From NCBI GenBank assembly GCA_910585295.1, contig CAJUDE010000057.1:1-25606 (forward strand): 25,606 bases of DNA. Direction: 5' to 3'. A model generated the notes under the pieces. That model was not told the origin of the DNA. It saw nothing but the letters and a program-made list of their open reading frames with translations, and made no database searches. A program made the position numbers and the translations under genes. This document shows positions 16,136 to 23,973 of the stretch, piece after piece; the first letter of the stretch is position 1, and each line of letters starts with the position of its first letter. The stretch is from an uncultured Lachnospiraceae bacterium (GTDB lineage Bacteria; Bacillota; Clostridia; Lachnospirales; Lachnospiraceae).

Positions 16136-16745
16136 TTTGTCAGGGCTTTTGGAGCCGGAACACGGCTCCATCTTATTTTATGGGCAAAAATTGCAGCAAA
16201 ACGGCAACAGCACCATCGGCTATATGCTGCAGCATGACCATTTGTTTGAATGGCGCACGATTGAAAAAAATGTTTTGCTTGGGCTTGAGGTCCAGAATAA
16301 GCTGACCCCAGATGCAAAAGAAATGGTCCTTGATATGCTAAAAACCTACGGGCTTTACAAATTTAAAGACGCCAGGCCTTCCCAGCTCTCCGGCGGCATG
16401 CGCCAGCGGGCAGCCTTAATCCGCACCCTTGCGCTGAAACCGGAAATCCTGCTCCTTGACGAGCCGTTTTCCGCCCTGGATTACCAAACCAGGCTCACCG
16501 TTGGGGATGATATTGGGGCGATCATCAAAAAAGAGCAAAAAACGGCTATCCTGGTGACCCACGATTTGTCAGAGGCAGTCAGCCTTGGCTCACAGGTGCT
16601 TGTGTTAAGCAAACGCCCCGCCACCATCCAGACAATTGTAGACATCAAGTTCCCAGACAATATCAGCGCACTGGAACGGCGGAACTCGCCTGAATTCAAA
16701 GACTATTTTAATGTAATATGGAAGGAGCTGAATGAACATGAGTGA
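16113..16745 (+). pseudogene. 3' part of the interrupted TauB/SsuB-type ABC ATPase gene
   Basis: Continues the protein begun at 11751: codons from GGC AAA TCT ACC give GKST LLSLLSGLLEPEHG. All downstream motifs are intact: Q-loop region (GYMLQHDHLFEWRTIEKNV), signature QLSGGMRQRAALIRTLAL, Walker B EILLLDEPFSALD and H-loop VTHDLSEAVSLG. That gives 209 residues after the core, 255 in total, the usual size for nitrate/sulfonate/taurine-type importers. In the present arrangement it has no promoter, start or Walker A lysine context of its own and should be silent. There is no damage beyond the insertion, which suggests a recent or reversible event. It overlaps the permease start. Confidence 0.92.
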
Positions 16746-17541
16746 AATATCCCTTGCACAGCAGAATTTCCTACTCAGCCAAAAAAAACATAAACGAACC
16801 GTCACAGTCAGCCGGCTGTGCATTTTTATTTTATTTCTTGCCATTTGGGAAGGCGCCGCCCGACTTGGGCTGATTGACTCCTTTATTTTCAGCAGCCCTT
16901 CAAAAGTGCTGCTCTGTGCCTATGGCATGTGCATGGACCGCTCCTTATTTGCCCATATTGGCATTACGCTGTTTGAGACAATTGCAAGTTTTTTGCTTGT
17001 ACTGGTATTTGCGCTTGCCATAACCATTTTATTGTGGCTGAATAAAGGGCTTTCGGAGACCTTAGAGCCTTACCTGGTAATTTTAAACAGCCTGCCTAAG
17101 TCCGCCTTGGCGCCATTGCTGATTGTGTGGTTAGGGGCGACTTATAACACCATAATTATTACTGGCATATCTGTTGCAATTTTTGGCTCCATCCTAAGCC
17201 TGTACACCAGCTTCCAATCCGTGGACCCAGAGAAAATCAAATTGATTTACACCATGGGAGGCAAAAAATACCATGCCCTCACTAAGGTCGTGCTGCCCTC
17301 CAACATCCCTTCCTTATTTTCCATAATGAAGGTAAATATCGGCCTTTGCCTGGTAGGGGTGATTATTGGGGAATTTATTGCATCCCGCCAGGGGCTTGGC
17401 TACCTGATTATCTATGGGAGCCAGGTGTTTAAGCTGGACTGGGTGATTATGTCCATTGTTATTTTATGCATATTGGCATGGGGGCTTTACAGCCTTATCA
17501 ACGGTATGGAAGGCGCTTACCTAAAACGGCTGGGTAAATAA
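16732..17541 (+). CDS. ABC transporter permease (TauC/SsuC/NrtB-type)
   Basis: Membrane channel of the importer whose ATPase gene is interrupted upstream. In its 269 residues a first membrane segment lies at about 25-45. Several further segments follow at roughly 75-102, 112-135, 138-160, 200-217 and 235-256. The cytoplasmic EAA-type loop (DPEKIKLIYTMGGKKYHALTKVVLPSNIP, cut here at about 165-193) contacts the ATPase. It overlaps the ATPase stop by 14 bases. A second ATG six bases later has a better distance from GGAG and may be the real start. No periplasmic-binding-type lipoprotein gene is present on either side, so the substrate cannot be guessed. With the insertion in place, transcription must start inside the element. 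Confidence 0.9.
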   Translation: MNMSEISLAQQNFLLSQKKHKRTVTVSRLCIFILFLAIWEGAARLGLIDSFIFSSPSKVLLCAYGMCMDRSLFAHIGITLFETIASFLLVLVFALAITILLWLNKGLSETLEPYLVILNSLPKSALAPLLIVWLGATYNTIIITGISVAIFGSILSLYTSFQSVDPEKIKLIYTMGGKKYHALTKVVLPSNIPSLFSIMKVNIGLCLVGVIIGEFIASRQGLGYLIIYGSQVFKLDWVIMSIVILCILAWGLYSLINGMEGAYLKRLGK

Positions 17542-17583
17542 GGGCGGGCTTCGCGCTGCGCGTCCTTGCCTATAGAACAGCCT

Positions 17584-17685
17584 AAGGCGTGTTTGAAAAA
17601 TTCCTTGCGCCAGATGTATTCCCAAATTTATGGAAGGTTTCTGCCATAGGAGGCATAACTGGCTATGAATTTTCAAACACGCCTT
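17584..17685. repeat. About 102-bp inverted-repeat element
   Basis: AAGGCGTGTTTGAAAAATTC (17584-17603) and GAATTTTCAAACACGCCTT (17667-17685) are inverted copies differing by one T. The 63 bases between them include CCAGATGTATTCCC and ATGGAAGGTTTCTGCCAT. No ORF. It lies between two convergent genes and could also fold as a terminator for either. It looks like a MITE or REP-type intergenic repeat. Confidence 0.7.
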
Positions 17686-17718
17686 TCAAGCATATGATAT
17701 GGGCCTCACACAGATATA

Positions 17719-18690
17719 TCAGCCAAACATACTGTTTAACTGGGAAATGGCATTGATTGCCCCTTTTATCTCCTGCAGATAATTTGAGGGCTTGCTAAAC
17801 TGGCTGCCTGCCACATTTGGCGTAACGCCATAAACATCCACCTCAATGTCCCGTTCCAGGGAAAGCGGGATAAATTTCAATAGCTGGAACGGCGCATAGA
17901 TGCAAGAGGTCACCAACAGGAGCCTTTGCGCCTTGTTCACCTCAAAACGCTCCATAAAAAATTGGAACGTGTCAAAGCTGTTCGCCCTCCTACCAGGGTC
18001 AGAGGACGGCGCCGCAACAGAATATATTTTGCAGCCCTGGCAGGCCTGCATATATTCCCTCTTTGCCCATTGCAAATTTATATTTTCTGTGACATAGGTT
18101 GTCTCCAAATACTCACAGCCTGACAGCCCAAACGCCTTTTCCAGCCCTCCATTCATCGCCTCATATTCATCCCTTGCATTGGGCGCATATTCCTCTAAGT
18201 ATGGGCGTTCTACCTCATGCAAAGGGCGCCTCCCAGTTAATGCCACAATACGGGGCCTGCTATCTGAAAATTTGCCTGCCATTTCCCTGGCTCCCTGCGC
18301 CCTTGCAAGGTTTGCCCGCCGGGCGCCGCCAAGGGGGAGGATGAAATCCGGGTTTGCATTTGGGCATTCAGAATCCGCCATCCCCAGCAAATGGGCATTG
18401 CGCAAAATCAGCTCCCTATGGCCCTGGCATTTTTCATCATCTGCAACTGTCCACCGTTCCCCGCCGCCAGGCTGTTTTTTCCGAAAATCCCAAACATCCG
18501 CAAATTCATTTAGCCAGCCGATATATTCGCCAATCTGCATATGCTCTGGGACACGCCCTCCATATAGCTCAACCAGTTCCTTCAACGGGTCAGAATACAC
18601 CCATTTTCGGATCCCATCAAACAAAATCTTCACTCTTTCTTCCTTCTTTTTGCCCGCTGGCGGGCAATGCAGCCGTATCACCTCTCCCAT
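17719..18690 (-). CDS. DUF218-like (YdcF/SanA-type fold) protein, third gene of the STAND operon
   Basis: A 323-residue protein with no signal peptide or membrane segment. The order of motifs fits the DUF218 fold: PDFILPLGG (114-122), an R-rich helix RANLARA (125-131), VALTGRRPL (149-157), DEYEAM (174-179), the T-E-N segment TENINLQWAKREY (201-213) and RLLLVTSCIYAPFQL (256-270). The first 110 residues are an extra, mostly helical part that I cannot assign. Typical DUF218 proteins are membrane-linked and about 200-250 residues, so this is a divergent, soluble version. Its start lies 18 bases after the preceding gene, with GGAGG upstream, so it belongs to the same operon. Its role is unknown; a nucleotide-handling or ligand-binding modulator is a guess. 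Confidence 0.65.
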   Translation of the reverse strand: MGEVIRLHCPPAGKKKEERVKILFDGIRKWVYSDPLKELVELYGGRVPEHMQIGEYIGWLNEFADVWDFRKKQPGGGERWTVADDEKCQGHRELILRNAHLLGMADSECPNANPDFILPLGGARRANLARAQGAREMAGKFSDSRPRIVALTGRRPLHEVERPYLEEYAPNARDEYEAMNGGLEKAFGLSGCEYLETTYVTENINLQWAKREYMQACQGCKIYSVAAPSSDPGRRANSFDTFQFFMERFEVNKAQRLLLVTSCIYAPFQLLKFIPLSLERDIEVDVYGVTPNVAGSQFSKPSNYLQEIKGAINAISQLNSMFG

Positions 18691-18708
18691 ACCAAAGCCT
18701 GCCTCCTT

Positions 18709-19962
18709 TTACATTAGCCTTTTTAATTCCTCCAATTGTTTTTCATAGGTATCCTTTTGCCAATCTGCCTCTGCCCTCTCAAGGAATATATCCCGGTACC
18801 GCTCAAATTTTTCCAAATCCCCTAAGTAATAATAGCTTGCGGAAAGCGTTGCGTACATCCAAAATTCTATTTGCTCTTTGGGACACTCAGAAATAATCTG
18901 TTCCGACCTCTTTGCAATGGACTGGAACGCCTGCCTTGCAAGATAAGTAAGCGCAACGGATTCTTCCTTGGATGTGTCTTCCCTGTTCGCCTTCTCCAGC
19001 AGGCAATAAGCATAATTTTCCCCATTGTAATAATCATCTTTTAACAAATACCCCTTTTGGTAGTAACCTATCGCCTGGCCTAAATCATCTGCCTTCCCAT
19101 GCAATTGGTACATCCGTTTATAAATCGCCCCAGTAATCCCCAATGTTTCCAAATCCATGGAAGTATCTGGGTTCAAGGCCTTTATCGTCTTAAGCCCCCT
19201 CTGTAGGGCTTTTTCTTCATTCGGGAGTTTTGACTTATACTGCGCCATTGCCAACTGCTGGACAATATAGTCCTCCCCGGGAAATTTATGCTGCAATTTC
19301 TCCCAAATTCCCTCTGCTTCTTTGAAATGGCTCAATGCCATTTCTGCCTTAGCTTCCTCATACAATGCCCAGCTCCCTTTCCCACCGCTGTCTTTCATAA
19401 AATACTGCACGACCCTTTTATATTCACTTTCAATATTTTGTGGCCGAAGCCCCTCTGGCAATACGGTAAAGATAGGGCTGTCTACGCCACCACAGGATTC
19501 GATATAGCTTTTCAATTCCTTCCTGACTTTTTTTGCCTCCTCTTTCGGCATTTTCTCGCCATAGTCTTTATAACTTAACACCCTGCTGTGGCTCAAGTCA
19601 AAAGGCAGGGATTTTGCATCGCTTTTCTGCACCATAATAATTGTAGAATATGGCTTTAATGCATGGCGGGTCCCCAACTCATAGACAGCGTTCAGGTTCA
19701 TAGTTGTAATGTCCGCAATTACCAAATCAGCTTTCATAATCAATGTATACATAGAAACATCAATAATCTGGGACCCTGCCACTTCATCTGCCCGTATCAA
19801 AATGTATTCTGGGAAATCTTTCTTAAACACCTTGCGTATCACATCATTATACACCACATCCATCTCGACTTCCCTGCCATTTCTGTAATCCGTTTTCTTC
19901 CCAAACCCCATAATGACAAAACATACTTTTTTCTTTGTTTCTTGTGCCTGACCCATCGTCAT
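18709..19962 (-). CDS. Deoxyribohydrolase-like (NDT-fold) domain plus TPR protein, ASK-N-terminus-like
   Basis: Probable effector of the operon. The start MTMGQAQETKK (417 residues) overlaps the upstream stop as ATGA and has GGAAGGGGG before it. Residues about 12-130 form a nucleoside 2-deoxyribosyltransferase-like domain: VCFVIMGFG (13-21), a helix, RADEVAGSQII, then DLVIADITTMNLNAVYELG with the likely catalytic Glu95. From about 170 to the end the protein is helical with TPR-like repeats (SWALYEEAKAEMALSHFKEA; AIGYYQKGYLLKDDYYNGEN; TLSASYYYLGDLEKFERY). This order is that of the DRHyd-ASK and TRAFs-binding (DUF4071) region at the front of animal ASK kinases. Hydrolysis of a nucleotide or deoxynucleoside as a defence output is inference; it could instead produce a signal. 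Confidence 0.8.
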   Translation of the reverse strand: MTMGQAQETKKKVCFVIMGFGKKTDYRNGREVEMDVVYNDVIRKVFKKDFPEYILIRADEVAGSQIIDVSMYTLIMKADLVIADITTMNLNAVYELGTRHALKPYSTIIMVQKSDAKSLPFDLSHSRVLSYKDYGEKMPKEEAKKVRKELKSYIESCGGVDSPIFTVLPEGLRPQNIESEYKRVVQYFMKDSGGKGSWALYEEAKAEMALSHFKEAEGIWEKLQHKFPGEDYIVQQLAMAQYKSKLPNEEKALQRGLKTIKALNPDTSMDLETLGITGAIYKRMYQLHGKADDLGQAIGYYQKGYLLKDDYYNGENYAYCLLEKANREDTSKEESVALTYLARQAFQSIAKRSEQIISECPKEQIEFWMYATLSASYYYLGDLEKFERYRDIFLERAEADWQKDTYEKQLEELKRLM

Positions 19963-22900
19963 ATCCCCCTTCCATCTTCTATAGACGCTTTTTGAATTCT
20001 TTCTAAACACTTGGCTGCCCTCAGCCACTCTTTGCCCCCTTGTGGCAAAACAGCCTGGAACTTCTCAATATTTTTACTAAGTTTATCCAGCTCATATTTG
20101 TCCCGGCTAAGGTTTTTCAACACATCCTCTGTTGTGTTTTCTATAAACCCCAACAGCAGCCCTATGCTTTTTGCATCATCTTTTTGCACCAGCCCATCCG
20201 TAAAAAAGCTGCCTGCAATGCCTGCCATAAAAATCTTTGATTTGCCCCTTTCCCTTTCCTGCTTTACAATATCCGGGGCGTTCAGCATCCTTAAGGCTTG
20301 CCCCATATTCCATTCTGCTGTCCGAAGGCGCTCCTCTTTTTTCCCTTTTTCATAATCCAAGTAAAAATCAAAGCCTATTGTCTGGTAAGAGACTGCTGCC
20401 CTACCCCATTTATCTGAAATTGCTGTAATTTCAGAATTTTTACTCTCTTGGTCCCCTTGCCCTTTTGCCTGCCCAATCCGCTGCCCCAAATATATTTGTG
20501 CCTGCCTCCAAAATGCTTCTGCGTCCTTTTGCCCCATTGGCCCTGCAAGTATCCGCCTCAATTCAGCAAGCAGCCTGCCTTTCTGCCCTGGGGCAATCAA
20601 ATCCATCAAATCCCCAGTTTTTATTAAAAGCGCTTTCCTCCTGTATTCCTGGGCATCCCCATAATTTTCATGGGCGGCGTAATATTGGGCAATATTATTT
20701 AAAAACTTCCCTTCTGTCACATTCCTGCCCGCAAAACGGCAGCCTGTGCCAAAAATATTTTTATCTGCCCAGCCAATCATCCCTTTGGAAATCTCTTCTG
20801 CCGCCTCCTGGCCTACCAAGCCTTTTGGAACCCTGTTTCTACGAATGTCATTTATAATACGGTTGTTTGCATAAAAAACGCCATTTGCCTGACGGAATAC
20901 CTGGCTTTTCTGCCCCTCTGACAAAGCCCCAAACTCCTGGCTGCATAGAAACTGGTACACTGGGGCTTCGTAGCCAAACACTTCCACATGTTTAGAGATA
21001 TCCTCGTAAATCCCCACATACTCTGCACAAAAAGAAACGAACCCCAGCTTGCTTTCCAGGCTGTCCCGCTTCGCCAGCATTTTTAACAATTCTTCTTGAG
21101 ATTTCTTCCCTATATAGATATCTGCCAGGATTTTGGCTGGATAGCGCCGGTTATAATCCACATTCCCATGGTGCATAAGCCCCTGGTCCAATACCCGTTC
21201 TACTGTGGACGGGTGTTTCCTGCAAAAACTGCAAAACCATTCCCTCCCATCTGCCTGGCTGGCAATCTCTTGTAAGGCTGCCATTATCCTGGTAAGGATA
21301 CGGAGGTCAGGATTACGGGCTGCTTCTTCCATAATCTCCTTTGCCAGCGTATCATCCTTTACTTTTGCGCTTGCCCAAAGCCCTTCCACAACCCGCACTT
21401 CATCATTTGGGCCCAGTTCCCTTAAATATGTTAAAATCCTCCTCTGGAAACCCTCCATCCTGCCTTGTAATTTCTCCTGCACGCTTGCCTGCACTAAATC
21501 ATGGCTGAATGCCCAGCACCCATTGGGCTGGCAGCGGAAAAACTTGCCCAAAAATTTTCGGAACAGGACAAAATCTACTGTTATCCATCCATCTTCCTGC
21601 AAAATCCCCGCCAAGTCACTTTCCCGCAGCCCATCTTGCGACGCCGCAAGGAAGCCCACCGCCTTTTGATACAATGGATACCCGATAAACTCTCCTGCCG
21701 CCTCTATATTTTCCCAAATCAGACCTTGTATGCCATTTGGCATAGCGGCAACCAGATCCTGGCAGAATTCTATCTGCCTGCTGCCCCTATAGTCCATGGT
21801 TTTTATATGCAGGACATTCCATGCAGCCGTGACATACAGCGGGCTTGCCGCCCCTTGCTTCTTCCCCAGCCAATCTGCTATGCCCTGAAAACAGTTCCCC
21901 TCCCCTGAAACATTTTTATTGATAATGCTTTGGATATCCTCCCTAGTCAGGCTCCCGACCTTTATCTCCTTGAAATTCTCTTCCTGGCTGTGCATCTCCT
22001 GTATCCTAGAACAGATTACCAGCACTTTTGCCACTGCCAGCCCCCTCAGGAGCTGGTGGATTGCCACTGCCCCATAACTGCTTATCTTATCCAGCGCATC
22101 CACAATAAGCACTAACTGCCCTGCGCCTTCCTTTTCATATTTTTCTATTGCTTTTCGCAATCCCTCTTCCAGCCTCTCCTCTGAGAAACTATCGTTTATT
22201 TTGCATATTCCACCTTCTGGCGTTGTCTGGCTTTCCACAAAATAAACCAACTGTTTCAGCACGTCCAGGTACGTCCTGCTCCTTGCGCCGCGCCCACAGG
22301 CAATAAAACAAACCGTTCCCGCCAGCCTCTCGCGCACCTTTGCCAGCAACGTGCTTTTCCCGCACCCAGAAGCCCCAGAAACGCCTATCGTGTTCACCCC
22401 TTCCTCCTTGGCGGCAGAAAGGATTTTTCCCAATATCTGTTCCCGGCCGCCAAAGTATGCCGTTGCCTGTGTGCAAAATGCATCCGCATCCAGAAACTCC
22501 TGCTCTACCCAGTTCTTTGCCTCCTTTTTGCCTGCTTCCTCCTCAATCACCTTTTTTGCCTCTTCCAGCAAACATTTTTTCATGCCGTCTAAATGCTTTG
22601 CAATCCCTTGCCTTTTGTCCCATTTGGCTTGATAGTGGATACAGACAACCTTTTGCTGGCCAGCCAATTTCTGGAAATGCTCCCGCAGCGCCTGCTGTTT
22701 CCCATAAAGGACGCTGCCTTGCTGCTCCCTAAAAAACTGCGAGCCTTCATCGTCAAAATCCCGAACCATGCAAATAGGCCGGATGCCTCCCCGGCAGCCA
22801 TTCCTTTTCCACATGACATAATCCAGCTCCATCTGGGTAAGGCTAATGGCATAATCCGTAAGCGTGCATCCATATTTGCCAAGCAATGTTTTTACACTCC

Positions 22901-23177
22901 CCGGGTCCTCTGTGATTGTCCCATAGCTATCCCCCAGAAATGCGATAAAACAATTGTTGCAATTGTCAATCTCATGGATGCATACATCCATAATGGCCAT
23001 CAGGCGGTCGTCCCATTCCCCTTCCTGTGGATTCATGCCCCACCGCAAGTCACAGAGGTCGACATATTCCCCTTTCAGCCTTCCAAACTCCCGCAGTTCT
23101 GGCAATATTTCTTTTTGCAGCAAATTGCGTTCCCCAAACATATCACGGAACGTGCTTGAAATAAAAAATTTTATCAT
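19959..23177 (-). CDS. DUF4062-STAND NTPase, large sensor/switch protein
   Basis: First gene of the operon; 1,072 residues from MIKFFISSTFRDMFGERN, with an AAGGGGGAAGG site upstream. Residues 1 to about 190 are a DUF4062 domain (FFISSTF, ERNLLQKEILPELRE, LCDLRWG, CFIAFLGDSYG). This TIR/SLOG-like module is also found at the front of animal NWD1, NPHP3 and TEP1-like proteins. A STAND/NACHT-type ATPase follows with Walker A GASGCGKST (268-276) and Walker B LVLIVDALD (355-363). From about 500 the protein is helical and probably carries the sensor surface. There is no clear WD40 or ankyrin repeat. Proteins of this type oligomerise on trigger binding. Coupling by ATGA to the next gene suggests a fixed ratio with the deoxyribohydrolase-like partner. 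Confidence 0.85.
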   Translation of the reverse strand: MIKFFISSTFRDMFGERNLLQKEILPELREFGRLKGEYVDLCDLRWGMNPQEGEWDDRLMAIMDVCIHEIDNCNNCFIAFLGDSYGTITEDPGSVKTLLGKYGCTLTDYAISLTQMELDYVMWKRNGCRGGIRPICMVRDFDDEGSQFFREQQGSVLYGKQQALREHFQKLAGQQKVVCIHYQAKWDKRQGIAKHLDGMKKCLLEEAKKVIEEEAGKKEAKNWVEQEFLDADAFCTQATAYFGGREQILGKILSAAKEEGVNTIGVSGASGCGKSTLLAKVRERLAGTVCFIACGRGARSRTYLDVLKQLVYFVESQTTPEGGICKINDSFSEERLEEGLRKAIEKYEKEGAGQLVLIVDALDKISSYGAVAIHQLLRGLAVAKVLVICSRIQEMHSQEENFKEIKVGSLTREDIQSIINKNVSGEGNCFQGIADWLGKKQGAASPLYVTAAWNVLHIKTMDYRGSRQIEFCQDLVAAMPNGIQGLIWENIEAAGEFIGYPLYQKAVGFLAASQDGLRESDLAGILQEDGWITVDFVLFRKFLGKFFRCQPNGCWAFSHDLVQASVQEKLQGRMEGFQRRILTYLRELGPNDEVRVVEGLWASAKVKDDTLAKEIMEEAARNPDLRILTRIMAALQEIASQADGREWFCSFCRKHPSTVERVLDQGLMHHGNVDYNRRYPAKILADIYIGKKSQEELLKMLAKRDSLESKLGFVSFCAEYVGIYEDISKHVEVFGYEAPVYQFLCSQEFGALSEGQKSQVFRQANGVFYANNRIINDIRRNRVPKGLVGQEAAEEISKGMIGWADKNIFGTGCRFAGRNVTEGKFLNNIAQYYAAHENYGDAQEYRRKALLIKTGDLMDLIAPGQKGRLLAELRRILAGPMGQKDAEAFWRQAQIYLGQRIGQAKGQGDQESKNSEITAISDKWGRAAVSYQTIGFDFYLDYEKGKKEERLRTAEWNMGQALRMLNAPDIVKQERERGKSKIFMAGIAGSFFTDGLVQKDDAKSIGLLLGFIENTTEDVLKNLSRDKYELDKLSKNIEKFQAVLPQGGKEWLRAAKCLERIQKASIEDGRGI

Positions 23178-23275
23178 CCGCAGCCTTCCCCCTTCCCAAA
23201 ACAATACGGTTCCTCTTTAATCTTACTCCCCGCAACTTTCCTTATCAAACACTTTCCTTCGACACATTTCGACAT
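23174..23275 (-). CDS. Possible leader ORF coupled to the STAND gene
   Basis: A 33-codon frame (MSKCVEGKCLIRK to GKGEGCG, four cysteines) ends in an ATGA overlap with the STAND start. A strong GGGAGGTG site lies upstream, but its spacing better fits an alternative 18-codon frame, 23223-23279 (MDVEMCRRKVFDKESCGE). Either could be a translated leader; neither has a recognised relative, and the region may simply be a 5' leader. Confidence 0.25.
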   Translation of the reverse strand: MSKCVEGKCLIRKVAGSKIKEEPYCFGKGEGCG

Positions 23276-23328
23276 CCATGCCCCTGCACCTCCCTTGTGG
23301 GTGAAAAAGCATATTAGGAAAAAAAATT

Positions 23329-23359
23329 TGAAACCTTTTGCCTGTTTTGGGTATCTAAT
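23329..23359 (+). promoter_or_regulatory. ECF-type promoter of the sigma factor gene
   Basis: TGAAAC (23329-23334), 16 bases, then GTATCTAAT (23351-23359). This matches the TGAAAC-N16-CGTA pattern of SigW-type ECF promoters and suggests self-activation of the sigma gene 69 bases downstream. Confidence 0.75.
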
Positions 23360-23427
23360 AAGTAGAAAGGCAGCAACCATTCGGATGGAAACAAAAATTA
23401 CACAGCTGTGGAAAGGGGGCAAAACCT

Positions 23428-23925
23428 ATGCAGGCACTTATTGAGGAAGCTGTCCAAGGCAATGTGGAGGCATTTATAGAATTAATGGATAGGAATTCTC
23501 TGGCTATGTATAAAGTGGCCCATGCGATACTGAAAAACGACGACGATGCGGCAGATGCAATTCAAGATACAATCCTTATTTGCTATGAAAAATTACATAC
23601 GCTGAAAAAACAAGAGTATTTTAAGACCTGGATGACCCGAATTTTAATCAATCAATGCAACCATACCTTGCGCCATTACCAAAAGGAAACCTTGACGGGG
23701 GAGCTGCCAGAACCCAGCAGGCCAGACCAGTCGCTTGCAGAATTTGAATTCAAGGAAATGTTAAATTTGGTTGATGAAAAATACCGCCTGATTTTAGTTT
23801 TTTATTACTTGGAAGGGTTTAAGGTCCAAGAAATTGCAGGGCTTTTGGAACTGAATGAAAATACGGTAAAGACAAGGCTCGCAAGGGCAAGGGAGCAAAT
23901 CCGCACCGCATACCTGAAAAAATAG
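23428..23925 (+). CDS. ECF-family RNA polymerase sigma factor
   Basis: Sigma factor of 165 residues with region 2 at about 8-75 (AFIELMDRNSLAMYKVAHAIL, then DDAADAIQDTILICYEKLHTLK and FKTWMTRILINQC) and region 4 at about 105-160 (LVDEKYRLILVFYYLEGF, then VQEIAGLLELNENTVKTRLARA). No region 3, as in all ECF sigmas. GGGGGC precedes the ATG by about eight bases. The downstream gene, 48 bases later, encodes its likely membrane-bound anti-sigma protein, and the promoter upstream has the ECF form. The inducing stress is not visible; cell-envelope stress is typical for this group (inference). Confidence 0.95.
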   Translation: MQALIEEAVQGNVEAFIELMDRNSLAMYKVAHAILKNDDDAADAIQDTILICYEKLHTLKKQEYFKTWMTRILINQCNHTLRHYQKETLTGELPEPSRPDQSLAEFEFKEMLNLVDEKYRLILVFYYLEGFKVQEIAGLLELNENTVKTRLARAREQIRTAYLKK

Positions 23926-23973
23926 GCGCCGCACGCTCTCAAAATAACGGCAAAATTTCAAGGAGGGACTTAT

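Noticed and set aside
22593..23159. A 188-codon plus-strand ORF inside the STAND NTPase gene
   Set aside because: Antisense of the DUF4062 domain, which has clear motifs on the minus strand.
19959..23177. Assignment of the large NTPase as a SIR2, TIR or CBASS component
   Set aside because: No SIR2 or TIR catalytic motif and no cyclase or SAVED gene nearby; DUF4062 plus P-loop motifs explain the N-terminal half.
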